Shown here: one piece after another, positions 34,810-43,310 of the stretch
How the letters are laid out: the number at the start of each line of letters is the position of its first letter
Position numbering within the stretch: the first letter of the stretch is position 1
From: Fontivivens sp964399735
GTDB taxonomy: Bacteria > Zhuqueibacterota > Zhuqueibacteria > Residuimicrobiales > Krinioviventaceae
Direction of reading: 5' to 3'
DNA length: 64,000 bases
Assembly (NCBI GenBank): GCA_964399735.1
Contig: CAYNSO010000003.1
Coordinates: 56,483-120,482 of the forward strand
Translations under genes and position numbers: made by a program
Notes under the pieces: generated by a model
The model's input: only the letters and a program-made list of their open reading frames with translations
Told to the model about the DNA's origin: nothing
Databases searched by the model: none

Positions 34810-36603
34810 TTAATCAACATGCCTGACGGCGCTATCCTGTTCGGCCAAAATGCGTGATTTATTAAAATACATTTGCAATAAATCATGAGCAATGGGTGCA
34901 GCCTGGGCGCCGCCGCCGCCGCCATTTTCAATAAAAACGCAAAAAGCAATTTCCGGATTTTCAAAAGGAGCAAAGCCAATAAACCAGGCATGATCCTCGC
35001 CATGGGGATTTTGCGCGGTGCCGGTTTTACCCGCAACATGAATATTCGGTAAACGGCTGGCCCGCCCTGTACCTTTCTCGCCATTAACTACCAGGCGCAT
35101 TCCATTACGTATAATTGAATAGGTCTGCGACGATATACCGGTCGTTTGATTTTTTTGAAATAAAGTATTGGGTATTTCACGGTTTTGGGAATCGACAAAA
35201 CGCTGCACCAGGTGGGGTGTATACCAGACGCCTGAATTTGCCAAAATCATGGCAAACTGAGCCATTTGCAGGGGTGTAGTTAACAGATCGCCCTGGCCGA
35301 TCCCTACATTCAGCAACATTCCCGCGGTCCAGCCCGTTTTTTGATAAACCTTGTTCAGGTATGTGCTATCGGGAACATTGCCCGCTCTTTCATCAGGTAA
35401 ATCTATACCAGTAACACGGCCAAAACCAAACTCACGGGCATACCGGGCCCAGGTGTTTACATCCAGAGTAAGACTAACATTATACAAATAGACATTACAC
35501 GACATTTTAATAGCATCAGTCAGATTATTTGTGCCATGTCCGGCATGATTCCAGCAGTTAAAGGTTGCGTTTCCAAAACGAAAATAGCCCGGGCATGAAT
35601 ACATAGTATGCTCGGTTATTTTATTCTCTTGCAACGCTGCTGCCAGCATAACCAGTTTGAATGTAGAACCGGGGGGAAATTCTCCCTGGATCATTCTGTC
35701 ATAAAGAGGTTTGGCGGGATTGTTGAGCAGGTTTTGCCAGGTTTTATGAGGTATATTACCCGCTAGTAGCGCCGGGTTATAATCCGGCTTGCTGCACATT
35801 ACCAGCACTTCTCCATTCCTGGTATCGAGAAATACCGCGCCTCCCTGGCGATTTTGAAATAAATCTTCTGCAAATTTTTGCATATCCAGGTCGATTGCAA
35901 GATACAGATCATGCCCGGGTACAGGGTCTCTTTCTCCCGAGAACTCTTTATCAGCAACCTCCCTGCCAAGTGCGTTTACTTCAATAAAATTAAAGCCTGC
36001 CTGACCGCGTAATTTATCATCAAAAGCCTTTTCAATACCTTTTTTACCAATTATATCTCCTTGCACAATGCCGGTTTGCGGCAAGCCCTCCAGTTCTTTT
36101 TTTGATACTTCGGCCAAATATCCCAATAAATGGGCTGACCAAAGATTGTCCAGATACGTTCGTTTTGGTTCAATCTTTAAATAAATCCCCGGCAGGTTCA
36201 GCTTGTTTTCCTCAATACGGATCATTGCCTCAAATTCTATATCATTCCATACTTTGATAGATGTAAAAGGATTTTGAGCTGACGATATTTTTTTACGAAT
36301 TACAGCAAGAGAATCATCAAGAATATCCGACAATAAATTAATAACACTATCTTTGCGGCATTCAAAAGGCACTGCAAACACAGAATAGGATGGCTGATTT
36401 TTTACAATTATCTTGCCGTTCCGGTCATAAATAATGCCTCGTGACGGAATAATTCGCACACGGCGTATTCTATTTATATCTGAAAAATTACGGTATTTTT
36501 GTCTTTCATAAACCTGTAGTTGAAACAGCTTGACCAACAGTAAAAAGAAAAAGAAGATTATGACGGCGCTGGATAATATTTTTTTATCTTTATATATTGT
36601 CAT
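34810..36603 (-). CDS. mrdA: Penicillin-binding protein 2 (elongasome transpeptidase)
   Basis: About 597 residues. A single N-terminal anchor (SSAVIIFFFFLLLVKLFQLQVYE) is followed by a dimerisation domain and the transpeptidase domain. The active-site triad motifs are STFK (GEFPPGSTFKLV), SCN (MSCNVYLYN) and KTG (VAGKTGTAQNPHG). It crosslinks elongating peptidoglycan with RodA. The open frame reaches a TTG at 36636 that overlaps the mreD stop. ATG 36603 gives a more typical N-terminus, though neither start has a strong ribosome site. Confidence 0.94.
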   Translation of the reverse strand: MTIYKDKKILSSAVIIFFFFLLLVKLFQLQVYERQKYRNFSDINRIRRVRIIPSRGIIYDRNGKIIVKNQPSYSVFAVPFECRKDSVINLLSDILDDSLAVIRKKISSAQNPFTSIKVWNDIEFEAMIRIEENKLNLPGIYLKIEPKRTYLDNLWSAHLLGYLAEVSKKELEGLPQTGIVQGDIIGKKGIEKAFDDKLRGQAGFNFIEVNALGREVADKEFSGERDPVPGHDLYLAIDLDMQKFAEDLFQNRQGGAVFLDTRNGEVLVMCSKPDYNPALLAGNIPHKTWQNLLNNPAKPLYDRMIQGEFPPGSTFKLVMLAAALQENKITEHTMYSCPGYFRFGNATFNCWNHAGHGTNNLTDAIKMSCNVYLYNVSLTLDVNTWARYAREFGFGRVTGIDLPDERAGNVPDSTYLNKVYQKTGWTAGMLLNVGIGQGDLLTTPLQMAQFAMILANSGVWYTPHLVQRFVDSQNREIPNTLFQKNQTTGISSQTYSIIRNGMRLVVNGEKGTGRASRLPNIHVAGKTGTAQNPHGEDHAWFIGFAPFENPEIAFCVFIENGGGGGAQAAPIAHDLLQMYFNKSRILAEQDSAVRHVD

Positions 36604-36632
36604 AAATTCACTAATGATCAGGTCTTGTGAAA

Positions 36633-37133
36633 TCAATAAGAATCAAAAGGATTGATCGTTGATTTTTTCCAGATTTTATGAGGTAAAAGCAAAATTATTA
36701 ATCCCAGTACAATAAGGGTATACAAAATCTGCGGCGCCAGGTGTTTAAATATACCAGACCAGAAAGTTACTGACATAAAATTAATAAAAAAATGAGCCAG
36801 AAAAAAGTACTGTAAAATATAAACTACAAAGGTAAAGTAAAGTTCAATTTTCTTATGAAACACCCGTTTACTAAATAAAGAACCGGCAATAAACCCGCTG
36901 ATAGAAAAAAGCAGGGAGCCCACTCCGGGTATGCCATAACCAAGTACATCGCGCAAAAAACCGGTAAAAAAACCGGCCAGGGTTGTATAACTTTTGTTTG
37001 AACCCAGAGCTGCCAGGCCCAGTACAATAATGCTCAAATCGGGAACACTTTGGAACAAGGAAAAATGTCCCACCACCGAAACCTGTAAAATAACCGATAG
37101 CAGTAATAAAACCGCATAAATAATACTTTTCAT
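36633..37133 (-). CDS. mreD: Rod-shape-determining protein MreD
   Basis: A 166-residue protein with about five membrane segments and little soluble sequence. The pattern ILQVSVVGHFSLFQSVPDLSIIVLGLAAL and FFTGFLRDVLGYGIPGVGSLLFSISG is characteristic of MreD. It is an inner-membrane scaffold of the elongasome. Its ATG overlaps the mreC stop by 4 bases. Confidence 0.9.
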   Translation of the reverse strand: MKSIIYAVLLLLSVILQVSVVGHFSLFQSVPDLSIIVLGLAALGSNKSYTTLAGFFTGFLRDVLGYGIPGVGSLLFSISGFIAGSLFSKRVFHKKIELYFTFVVYILQYFFLAHFFINFMSVTFWSGIFKHLAPQILYTLIVLGLIILLLPHKIWKKSTINPFDSY

Positions 37134-37927
37134 TGCTGCATTTCTTTACTTTTAATAATTAAAACATACTCAAGCCGGGTATAATCGACTTGAGGTTTAA
37201 CGACAAGAATGTGAAACAAACGATTCGGGTCTCGTTTAATGCCAACCACATGACCAATAATAATGCCTTCCGGAAAAAAAGAATTGGTTCCGGCAGTAAT
37301 GATCTGCTCGCCATTGGTAATGGTTACTGTTTGCGGCACACCCCACATAAGAGCCTTGTCGTCGCCATTTCCTTCAAAAACTCCGGTATAGCGGGATTCT
37401 GCAAGTCGAGCGGCAGCGCGAAAATTTTTATCAACCAAAAGCTGACCAACAGAATAAGACCCGCTAACCCGCGCTATCTTGCCGGCCAAACCGGAACTGG
37501 CCATAAAGGGCATGTTTTCTTTAATTCCCTTGTCGTTCCCGGCATCAAGTATTACGGTTTTCATGCCGCCGGCGCCGTCAAAACCGGTTACCCGCGCCGC
37601 AACAGTTTCACCGGGCAGATATTGTTTCAGATCCAACAACGCCAAAAGCCTTTGATTTTTCCGCCCCAATTCCTCAAGTTGAGAATTATGGTGTGCCAGT
37701 TGAATATTTTCTTTATAGAGGCGTGCATTCTCGGCGCGGATGCCCTGTAATTCCCACAATCCGGCAACAGGCTCCAGAATCCGGCCGGTTACATCCAGGG
37801 TCCATATATAAATTGCACTATCGCGGCCGGTTTGATGTGTAGATACAAGTATAATCAAAGAAGCGATTATCGTCATCGCTAAAAAGAAATAATCTCTCCA
37901 TTGCGTTTTTTGCATTCTACCCGACAA
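37130..37927 (-). CDS. mreC: Rod-shape-determining protein MreC
   Basis: A 265-residue protein with one N-terminal membrane segment (FLAMTIIASLIILVS), a coiled coil at about 55-100 rich in N, Q, E and L, and two beta-barrel domains with VTGFDGAGGMKTVILDAGNDKGI and the family stretch GLAGKIARVSGSYSVGQLLVD. It organises PBP2 and RodA in the periplasm. The frame opens with TTG 37927 (AGGA 8 bases upstream); ATG 37915 is an alternative. No mreB is next to it. Confidence 0.92.
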   Translation of the reverse strand: MSGRMQKTQWRDYFFLAMTIIASLIILVSTHQTGRDSAIYIWTLDVTGRILEPVAGLWELQGIRAENARLYKENIQLAHHNSQLEELGRKNQRLLALLDLKQYLPGETVAARVTGFDGAGGMKTVILDAGNDKGIKENMPFMASSGLAGKIARVSGSYSVGQLLVDKNFRAAARLAESRYTGVFEGNGDDKALMWGVPQTVTITNGEQIITAGTNSFFPEGIIIGHVVGIKRDPNRLFHILVVKPQVDYTRLEYVLIIKSKEMQQ

Positions 37928-37941
37928 GCTGTTTTTCCTGG

Positions 37942-38727
37942 TTATTTTGTCAAATTACCCGGAGGCAAGGTTACAGAAAATTGTTGCGCTTTACCATTTT
38001 TCCATTGTAAAACCTCCGGCACACCGTTATCGATAACAGCAAATGTAAAATCATCCATCCAGTAACCGGGGTTAATATACCATCCTCCGCCATGTTGCTC
38101 CAGCGCCGGCCAGTGAGTATGTCCCAAAACAACATAATCATAACCATCGGCTATTCGCGCATAAGCAAATTCGCGGTAATCCATATCGGAATAGCCGGAA
38201 CGATCCCTGGAAGCTTGCCGGCTAAGATGGGAACAAAATAGAGCCAGCGGTATGCCCAGATCGGGATGCAACATCCTGTACAGAGATGTATTTAACGGAC
38301 TGCGCAGCACTTTTTTCATAGCCCGGTACAAATAATCTTTTTTCAACAATCCGTCACCGTGTTTCATAAAAATTTTATAATTTTCATTATTGATGACATA
38401 ATCATCAAGGTGAAGATGCAAGCCGACTTCATTCTTCATAAATGACCCCAGCCAGAAATCATGGTTTCCAGCCATATAATGAATCTCTTTCCCGGAGCGG
38501 CAAAGATTGGTCAATAAAGAGATAATATGAAAATGCCGCTGGGGAATGGCGTGACGGTACTCGAACCAAAAATCAAACAAATCGCCGACGATCACCAGAA
38601 TTGCATCCTGAGCGGCAAAATATTCTAAAAAAGAAACGAGATGATGTGCTTTTCTGGCTTCTGCTTCATGATCCTGGGCGCCTAAATGGGCATCGGAAAG
38701 AAAATAAATTTTACTCATTAAAATCAT
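37942..38727 (-). CDS. lpxH: UDP-2,3-diacylglucosamine pyrophosphatase-like phosphoesterase
   Basis: A 261-residue calcineurin-like metallophosphoesterase. All metal motifs are present in order: SDAHLG, VGDLFDFWFE, AGNHDFWLG, KHGDG and GHTH. The DLFDFWFEYR and cap-region features are those of LpxH, which hydrolyses UDP-2,3-diacylglucosamine to lipid X in lipid A synthesis. An LpxH-like homologue of other substrate range remains possible. It heads the mre operon, 15 bases before mreC. Alternative starts (ATG 38727 or 38718) differ by three residues. Confidence 0.85.
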   Translation of the reverse strand: MILMSKIYFLSDAHLGAQDHEAEARKAHHLVSFLEYFAAQDAILVIVGDLFDFWFEYRHAIPQRHFHIISLLTNLCRSGKEIHYMAGNHDFWLGSFMKNEVGLHLHLDDYVINNENYKIFMKHGDGLLKKDYLYRAMKKVLRSPLNTSLYRMLHPDLGIPLALFCSHLSRQASRDRSGYSDMDYREFAYARIADGYDYVVLGHTHWPALEQHGGGWYINPGYWMDDFTFAVIDNGVPEVLQWKNGKAQQFSVTLPPGNLTK

Positions 38728-38844
38728 CCATCCTGTTTAAAAAATAAATTAAACAAACATGGATTCAAATGCAAGACCAGAATGCAACCAGTGATATAAA
38801 TACAGGAAAACAGCAAAATTAAAGCACCCATTATTTAAAAAGAG

Positions 38845-38873
38845 TTGACAAATAATTAAAAGTTTATTACTTT
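38845..38873 (+). promoter_or_regulatory. Candidate sigma-70-like promoter for the shell-protein gene
   Basis: A perfect TTGACA at 38845-38850 is followed 17 bases later by TACTTT, a poor -10. It lies about 60 bases before the shell-gene start, between divergent genes. Confidence 0.4.
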
Positions 38874-38932
38874 TTAACTTACATACATCATTTTTTTTAA
38901 ATAGCAGAAAAAAATTGGAGGCAGATTTGACA

Positions 38933-39217
38933 ATGGAAGCATTAGGTCTGGTAGAAACTCGTGGATTTATCCCCGCCATCGAAGCGGCTGATGCCATGGT
39001 AAAAGCAGCAAATGTTCAACTGGTTGGCACCGAACGGGTAGGCAGTGGTTTGGTTACAGTTATCGTTCGTGGTGATGTTGGCGCTGTCAAAGCGGCCACC
39101 GATGCCGGCGCTGCTGCCGCTGAAAAAGTTGGCGAACTGGTTTCAGTTCACGTTATTCCGCGTCCTCATTCCGAGGTTGAACAAATTTTACCCAAAGTAA
39201 AAACATCCGTAAAATAG
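38933..39217 (+). CDS. Bacterial microcompartment hexameric shell protein (BMC-H)
   Basis: A 94-residue BMC-domain protein close to PduA/EutM/CcmK in pattern. ALGLVETRGFIPAIEAADAMVKAA, SGLVTVIVRGDVGAVKAATDAGAAAA and VHVIPRPH are all canonical. Such proteins form hexamers that tile the shell of a protein organelle; the small central pore is lined by residues after GSG. ATG 38933 is used; TTG 38927, two codons earlier, sits 5 bases from a strong GGAGG and is a real alternative. It stands alone: no second shell protein, pentamer, aldehyde dehydrogenase or signature enzyme lies nearby. Confidence 0.95.
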   Translation: MEALGLVETRGFIPAIEAADAMVKAANVQLVGTERVGSGLVTVIVRGDVGAVKAATDAGAAAAEKVGELVSVHVIPRPHSEVEQILPKVKTSVK

Positions 39218-39344
39218 TTACTTTCGGTTCGGAATAATCATTTAACTTTCAGGATATACCGGGTTTTATTCCAGACCCTGTTATATCATTATTACTATAA
39301 CATTTTATTATTTATCTATTCCAATGCAGATTACAGGAACATAA

Positions 39345-40211
39345 GTGCAAATTTCATCTTTTGCTAAAATCAACCTGGGCTTGAGAATTCTGGGGAAGCG
39401 TAATGATGGTTTCCATGAATTAGAGACTATTTTCCAAACGATCAGCGTACATGACGATTTAGAATTTTACCCGGCGGATAAAGAGATCACCTTGAAAGGA
39501 GATTCGCCGGGCTGTTCGTCAGAACACAATCTTGTTTATAAAGCAGCGTTATTGCTAAAACAGCATTGCAGTATTGAGCAAGGGTGCATAATAAAACTCG
39601 ATAAAAGAATTCCAGTCGGAGCAGGCTTGGGCGGGGGCAGCAGTAATGCCGCAACAACCCTGATTGCCCTGAACAATTTATGGAATATTGGCCTTAAAAC
39701 TGATTCGCTGCTGTCTCTTGCGGCGCAGCTTGGTTCCGATGTACCTTTTTTTATTATTAAAGGAACGGCATTGGGTCAAGGCAGGGGTGAAATATTAACG
39801 CCGCTTGATTTTTCCCTGCAATTCCATGGGGTGCTGGTTTGCCCCGATTTGCGTATAATAACGAAAACAGCTTATGAAATGCTTAATTTTAGCTTGACAA
39901 AGTCATTTAAAAAAAGTAAATTTAGTGTCTTGACAAGATGGAAGACCGATTACAAGATATGGAATACACAACTGGTAAATGATTTTGAACCAGTAATATT
40001 TAACGCATATCCTGAACTGAGTCAAATTTTCCAAGATTTTAAAAAGCAGGATGCGTTTTATTCCCGGATGTCAGGAAGCGGTTCAACAATGTTTGGCTTG
40101 TTTGAAAATGAAGAAAAGGCAGTAAAAGCCCGGCAGTATTTTCAAAAAAAATACAAAACCTTTATTTTTACGCCGCTTTATCAAAGTACTATAATAACTG
40201 AATCCGGATAA
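39345..40211 (+). CDS. ispE: 4-diphosphocytidyl-2-C-methyl-D-erythritol kinase
   Basis: A 288-residue GHMP kinase. The N-terminus FAKINLGLRILGKRNDGFHELETIFQ and the glycine-rich ATP loop PVGAGLGGGSSNAA are diagnostic; MSGSGSTMFGLF is the third GHMP motif. It phosphorylates CDP-ME in the MEP isoprenoid route, implying isoprenoids, including undecaprenyl carriers, are made this way. The start is GTG 39345 with AGGAA upstream. It lies 127 bases after the shell gene and just before tRNA-Gln. Confidence 0.95.
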   Translation: MQISSFAKINLGLRILGKRNDGFHELETIFQTISVHDDLEFYPADKEITLKGDSPGCSSEHNLVYKAALLLKQHCSIEQGCIIKLDKRIPVGAGLGGGSSNAATTLIALNNLWNIGLKTDSLLSLAAQLGSDVPFFIIKGTALGQGRGEILTPLDFSLQFHGVLVCPDLRIITKTAYEMLNFSLTKSFKKSKFSVLTRWKTDYKIWNTQLVNDFEPVIFNAYPELSQIFQDFKKQDAFYSRMSGSGSTMFGLFENEEKAVKARQYFQKKYKTFIFTPLYQSTIITESG

Positions 40212-40225
40212 AATAGAAATCATTT

Positions 40226-40297
40226 TGGGGCGTCGTCAAGCGGTAAGACACAGGATTTTGGATCCTGCATTCGGAGGTTCGAATCCTCCCGCCCCAG
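40226..40297 (+). tRNA. tRNA-Gln (anticodon TTG)
   Basis: A full cloverleaf of 72 bases. Acceptor TGGGGCG pairs with CGCCCCA, with discriminator G. The anticodon stem CAGGA/TCCTG encloses TTTTGGA with anticodon TTG. The T arm is GGAGG TTCGAAT CCTCC. The CCA end is not encoded. It lies 14 bases after ispE. Confidence 0.96.
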
Positions 40298-40308
40298 CAA
40301 GATCCTTT

Positions 40309-40340
40309 AAATGACGAAATAAATATATTCGTCATTTTTT
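40309..40340 (+). terminator. Rho-independent terminator after tRNA-Gln
   Basis: An 8-10 base perfect stem (ATGACGAA with TTCGTCAT, extended by A-T pairs) is followed by a T run, 11 bases beyond the tRNA. It ends the ispE-tRNA transcript before prs. Confidence 0.8.
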
Positions 40341-40393
40341 CGTTAAAATATTCAAGTTACTTTCATTACCAGGCCAATGCGGTAAAGGCAGGA

Positions 40394-41398
40394 ATGAAAA
40401 AACAAATTGACAAAAAAAATAGTATTGGAATGGTGAATTCATCAAATGCACCCGAAATTAAAATTTTTTCGGGGCGATCAAATCCCGGCCTAGCTGAAAG
40501 AATTGCCTCGATTTTAGACAAGCCTCTTGGGCAGGTTGAAATCAAAAATTTCTCCGATGGGGAAATTTGGGTTAAATATAATGAAAATATTCGGGGTACT
40601 GATGTTTTTATCGTTCAACCGACAAATGCACCGGCAGAAAATCTGCTGGAATTGCTCATTATGATCGATGCGGCGCGGCGGGCTTCTGCTTCCTGCATTA
40701 CTGCAGTTATCCCTTATTTTGGGTATGCCCGGCAGGACAGGAAAGATCAGCCAAGAGTGGCAATCAGTTCCAAACTGGTGGCCAACCTGATCGTCAAAGC
40801 CGGGATTAACCGGGTATTAACCATGGATTTACACGCCCCGCAAATTCAGGGTTTTTTTGATATACCATTGGATCATTTATATGCCGCCACTTTATTTATT
40901 GATCATATAAAAAAATTAAACCTGCCGAATCTGGTGGTCGCTTCACCGGATATTGGCGGCATTCATTTGGCTCGCGCTTATGCCAGCAGGCTGGGTTCGG
41001 ATCTGGTTATGATGAACAAACGTAGAATAAAACATAATGTATGCTGCGTTACGGAACTGATTGGCGATGTTCGTGATAAAAATGTTCTCGTTGTTGATGA
41101 CATCATCGATACTGCCGGCACCCTGGTTAACGGTGTTAAAGTTTTAAAAGATAAAGGCGCCAATGATATTTATGTAGCGTGTACTCATGCCTTGTTATCG
41201 GGCAATGCTGTGGAATTGATTCAGAATTCAAATATAACCAAAATATTTTGCAGCAATTCAACCAGTTTGCCGGAACATAAAAAGCTCGATAATATGGAAG
41301 TCCTTTGTATCTCCAGGTTATTGGCTGAAGCAATTACACGAATACACGAAGAGAGATCGATTTCCGATCTGTTTCCACAAAAAGGACCAATGCATTAA
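40394..41398 (+). CDS. prs: Ribose-phosphate pyrophosphokinase
   Basis: A 334-residue PRPP synthetase. IKIFSGRSNPGLAERIA, the ATP-binding YFGYARQDRK, the metal-binding DLHAPQIQGFF and the PRPP loop VVDDIIDTAGTL are all present. It makes PRPP from ribose 5-phosphate and ATP for nucleotide synthesis. AGGCAGGA immediately precedes the ATG; an internal ATG at codon 13 would give the usual shorter family start. It is followed by rplY and pth, a common order. Confidence 0.96.
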   Translation: MKKQIDKKNSIGMVNSSNAPEIKIFSGRSNPGLAERIASILDKPLGQVEIKNFSDGEIWVKYNENIRGTDVFIVQPTNAPAENLLELLIMIDAARRASASCITAVIPYFGYARQDRKDQPRVAISSKLVANLIVKAGINRVLTMDLHAPQIQGFFDIPLDHLYAATLFIDHIKKLNLPNLVVASPDIGGIHLARAYASRLGSDLVMMNKRRIKHNVCCVTELIGDVRDKNVLVVDDIIDTAGTLVNGVKVLKDKGANDIYVACTHALLSGNAVELIQNSNITKIFCSNSTSLPEHKKLDNMEVLCISRLLAEAITRIHEERSISDLFPQKGPMH

Positions 41399-41443
41399 AA
41401 TAAAAATACTGATACAAAGCAGATAAATTTATGGAGATATGAA

Positions 41444-42070
41444 ATGTCAGAACTTTCGTTGACAGTTGAAACCCGTAAAGAAACGGGCAAGCAATATGCA
41501 AAAAAATTAAAACGGGAAAATAAAATACCAGGCATATTTTATTTTCATGGTAAGGAAAGTATTCCATTTACAGTTGGATTGAAAGAAGCACAAGCGCTGG
41601 TCGGTAAGGAAAGCGGAATATTAAAAGTATTGTTTGATGGCAAACAGGAAAAAAATTGCATCATCAGGGAGATTCAATATAACCCCATTACTGCCAAACC
41701 GATTCATATTGATTTAATGGGAATTTTGATGACCGAAAAGGTTCATGTTACTGTTCCCGTGCATTTGACAGGAATACCGATTGGAGTTAAAAATTTTAAC
41801 GGCCTTTTACAACACAATACCCGTGAAATTGAAATTATGTGTATGCCGGCAGATATTCCCCAGTTTATTGAGATTGATGTAACAAAATTGGGCATTGGCG
41901 ATTCGGTCCACCTTTCATCCATTAAAATGGATAAAATTGAATTTTTGAACGAACCTGAAACAGTAATTGCCTCAGTCGGCGCTATGCGAGCCGCTGAAGG
42001 GGCTGCCGAAGCCGGTGAAGAAGGAACAAAAGAACCGGAATTGATTACCAAAGCCGAAGAGAATGAATAA
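41444..42070 (+). CDS. rplY: 50S ribosomal protein L25 (Ctc form)
   Basis: A 208-residue long-form bL25. The N-terminal L25 domain (residues 1-90) contains ETRKETGKQYAKKLKRENKIPGIFY and REIQYNPITAKPIHIDLM; the C-terminal TL5/Ctc beta domain follows, ending in an acidic tail (about 187-208). It binds 5S rRNA. GGAG lies 7 bases before the ATG. It precedes pth by 36 bases. Confidence 0.95.
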   Translation: MSELSLTVETRKETGKQYAKKLKRENKIPGIFYFHGKESIPFTVGLKEAQALVGKESGILKVLFDGKQEKNCIIREIQYNPITAKPIHIDLMGILMTEKVHVTVPVHLTGIPIGVKNFNGLLQHNTREIEIMCMPADIPQFIEIDVTKLGIGDSVHLSSIKMDKIEFLNEPETVIASVGAMRAAEGAAEAGEEGTKEPELITKAEENE

Positions 42071-42106
42071 TGACGACAAGCTGGCTCGGATAAACCTGGT
42101 GAATAA

Positions 42107-42688
42107 ATGCCCGAAACATATTTCATCGTCGGATTGGGAAATCCAGGTCGCCGGTATAGCAAAACTCGTCATAATACAGGTTTTATGGTTGCAGACAAGA
42201 TAGTGTCAACGTTTTATGGTTCTTTGGAAAAAATAGAAACACTTGCGGAAATTGCACACCTGACAATTAGCCAAAAACAGGTAATTGTTGCAAAACCGCA
42301 AACATATATGAACAACAGCGGCATTGCCGTTAAAGCCCTGGTTCAGCGTTTTAATATAAATCTGGATCATTTACTGGTCATTTATGATGATGTTAATCTT
42401 GAATTTGGCCGGCTAAAAATTAAAGGCGGAGGAAGTTCCGGAGGGCATAATGGAATGGAATCAATTCTGTTTCATTTACAGTCCGATGAATTTCCACGGT
42501 TACGGGTGGGCATAGGTTCGCCCAAAATGGCACACAATATGGTTCGCTTTGTATTATCCGGTTTTACACGAACCGAACGGCAATTAATGAACGATATTGT
42601 ACATAATGCAGAAAAAGCAGCGACCAGCTTTATAATGGACGGACTTGAAAAAACAATGAATAGTTATAATGCCAAATTGAATAAATAA
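42107..42688 (+). CDS. pth: Peptidyl-tRNA hydrolase
   Basis: A 193-residue enzyme. YFIVGLGNPGRRYSKTRHNTGFM contains the catalytic His and substrate Asn; KPQTYMNNSG and LLVIYDDVNLEFGRLKIKGGGSSGGHNG complete the active site. It releases tRNA from stalled peptidyl-tRNAs. The length is normal. It sits between rplY and the rpsF cluster. Confidence 0.96.
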   Translation: MPETYFIVGLGNPGRRYSKTRHNTGFMVADKIVSTFYGSLEKIETLAEIAHLTISQKQVIVAKPQTYMNNSGIAVKALVQRFNINLDHLLVIYDDVNLEFGRLKIKGGGSSGGHNGMESILFHLQSDEFPRLRVGIGSPKMAHNMVRFVLSGFTRTERQLMNDIVHNAEKAATSFIMDGLEKTMNSYNAKLNK

Positions 42689-42708
42689 TCCTATCAGGAG
42701 GAGTAAAC

Positions 42709-43221
42709 TTGCGTAAATACGAAACCATATTTGTAATTGATTCGTTACTAAAATCAGATGAAATTGAAAGCATCATTACAAAATATGAAAAATTTATCTC
42801 GGCAAATGGCGGACAAATTGAAACATTGGAGCGGTGGGGCAAAAAGAGACTTGCCTTTGAAATTAAAAAAAGACAATATGGTTATTATGTCTTTATTCGT
42901 TTTGACGGCAGCCCGTCTATGATCAAACCGCTGGAACGGGAATATCGTTTGAATGAATCAATTTTACGCTATAAAACAATTTTATTATCAACAATGGCTT
43001 TAAAAGCGCTGGCGATACAGCAGGCAATGGGTTTAACAAAAAGAGCACAAGAGGAATCAGAAGACAAAACTGCTGCGGTTCAAGTTGCGCCGGTTGATGT
43101 TGCGCCGGTTGATGTTGCGCCGGTTGATGTTGATGATGATAGTGAAATCACGAAAAGTTCACAGCAAGAAAATGATTCATTACAAGCCGAACAACCTGTG
43201 GAAGAAAAACAAGACGATTGA
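42709..43221 (+). CDS. rpsF: 30S ribosomal protein S6 with extended repeat tail
   Basis: A 170-residue bS6. Residues 1-98 are the normal ferredoxin-like fold (YETIFVIDSLL, IETLERWGKKRLAFEIKKRQYGYYVFIRF). The C-terminal 70 residues are an added acidic tail with three VAPVD repeats. The start is TTG 42709 behind AGGAGG, about 7 bases away. S6 binds 16S rRNA with S18, encoded two genes downstream. Confidence 0.95.
   Translation: MRKYETIFVIDSLLKSDEIESIITKYEKFISANGGQIETLERWGKKRLAFEIKKRQYGYYVFIRFDGSPSMIKPLEREYRLNESILRYKTILLSTMALKALAIQQAMGLTKRAQEESEDKTAAVQVAPVDVAPVDVAPVDVDDDSEITKSSQQENDSLQAEQPVEEKQDD
43084..43128 (+). repeat. 15-base tandem repeat, three copies, inside rpsF
   Basis: GTTGCGCCGGTTGAT is repeated exactly three times, encoding VAPVD each time, and stays in frame. 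Copy-number change would lengthen or shorten the tail without breaking the gene. Confidence 0.9.
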
Positions 43222-43229
43222 TTGTTCAC

Positions 43230-43258
43230 TTGATATTTGCAGATAAATTTTGTATTAT
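43230..43258 (+). promoter_or_regulatory. Candidate sigma-70-like promoter in front of ssb
   Basis: TTGATA at 43230-43235 and TATTAT at 43253-43258 are separated by exactly 17 bases. It lies in the 89-base gap between rpsF and ssb, 53 bases before the ATG. Confidence 0.5.
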
Positions 43259-43310
43259 TATCTAAATATATCTCAACAGGATTTGTTAAAAAGGCCATAG
43301 GAGCAGGTAT

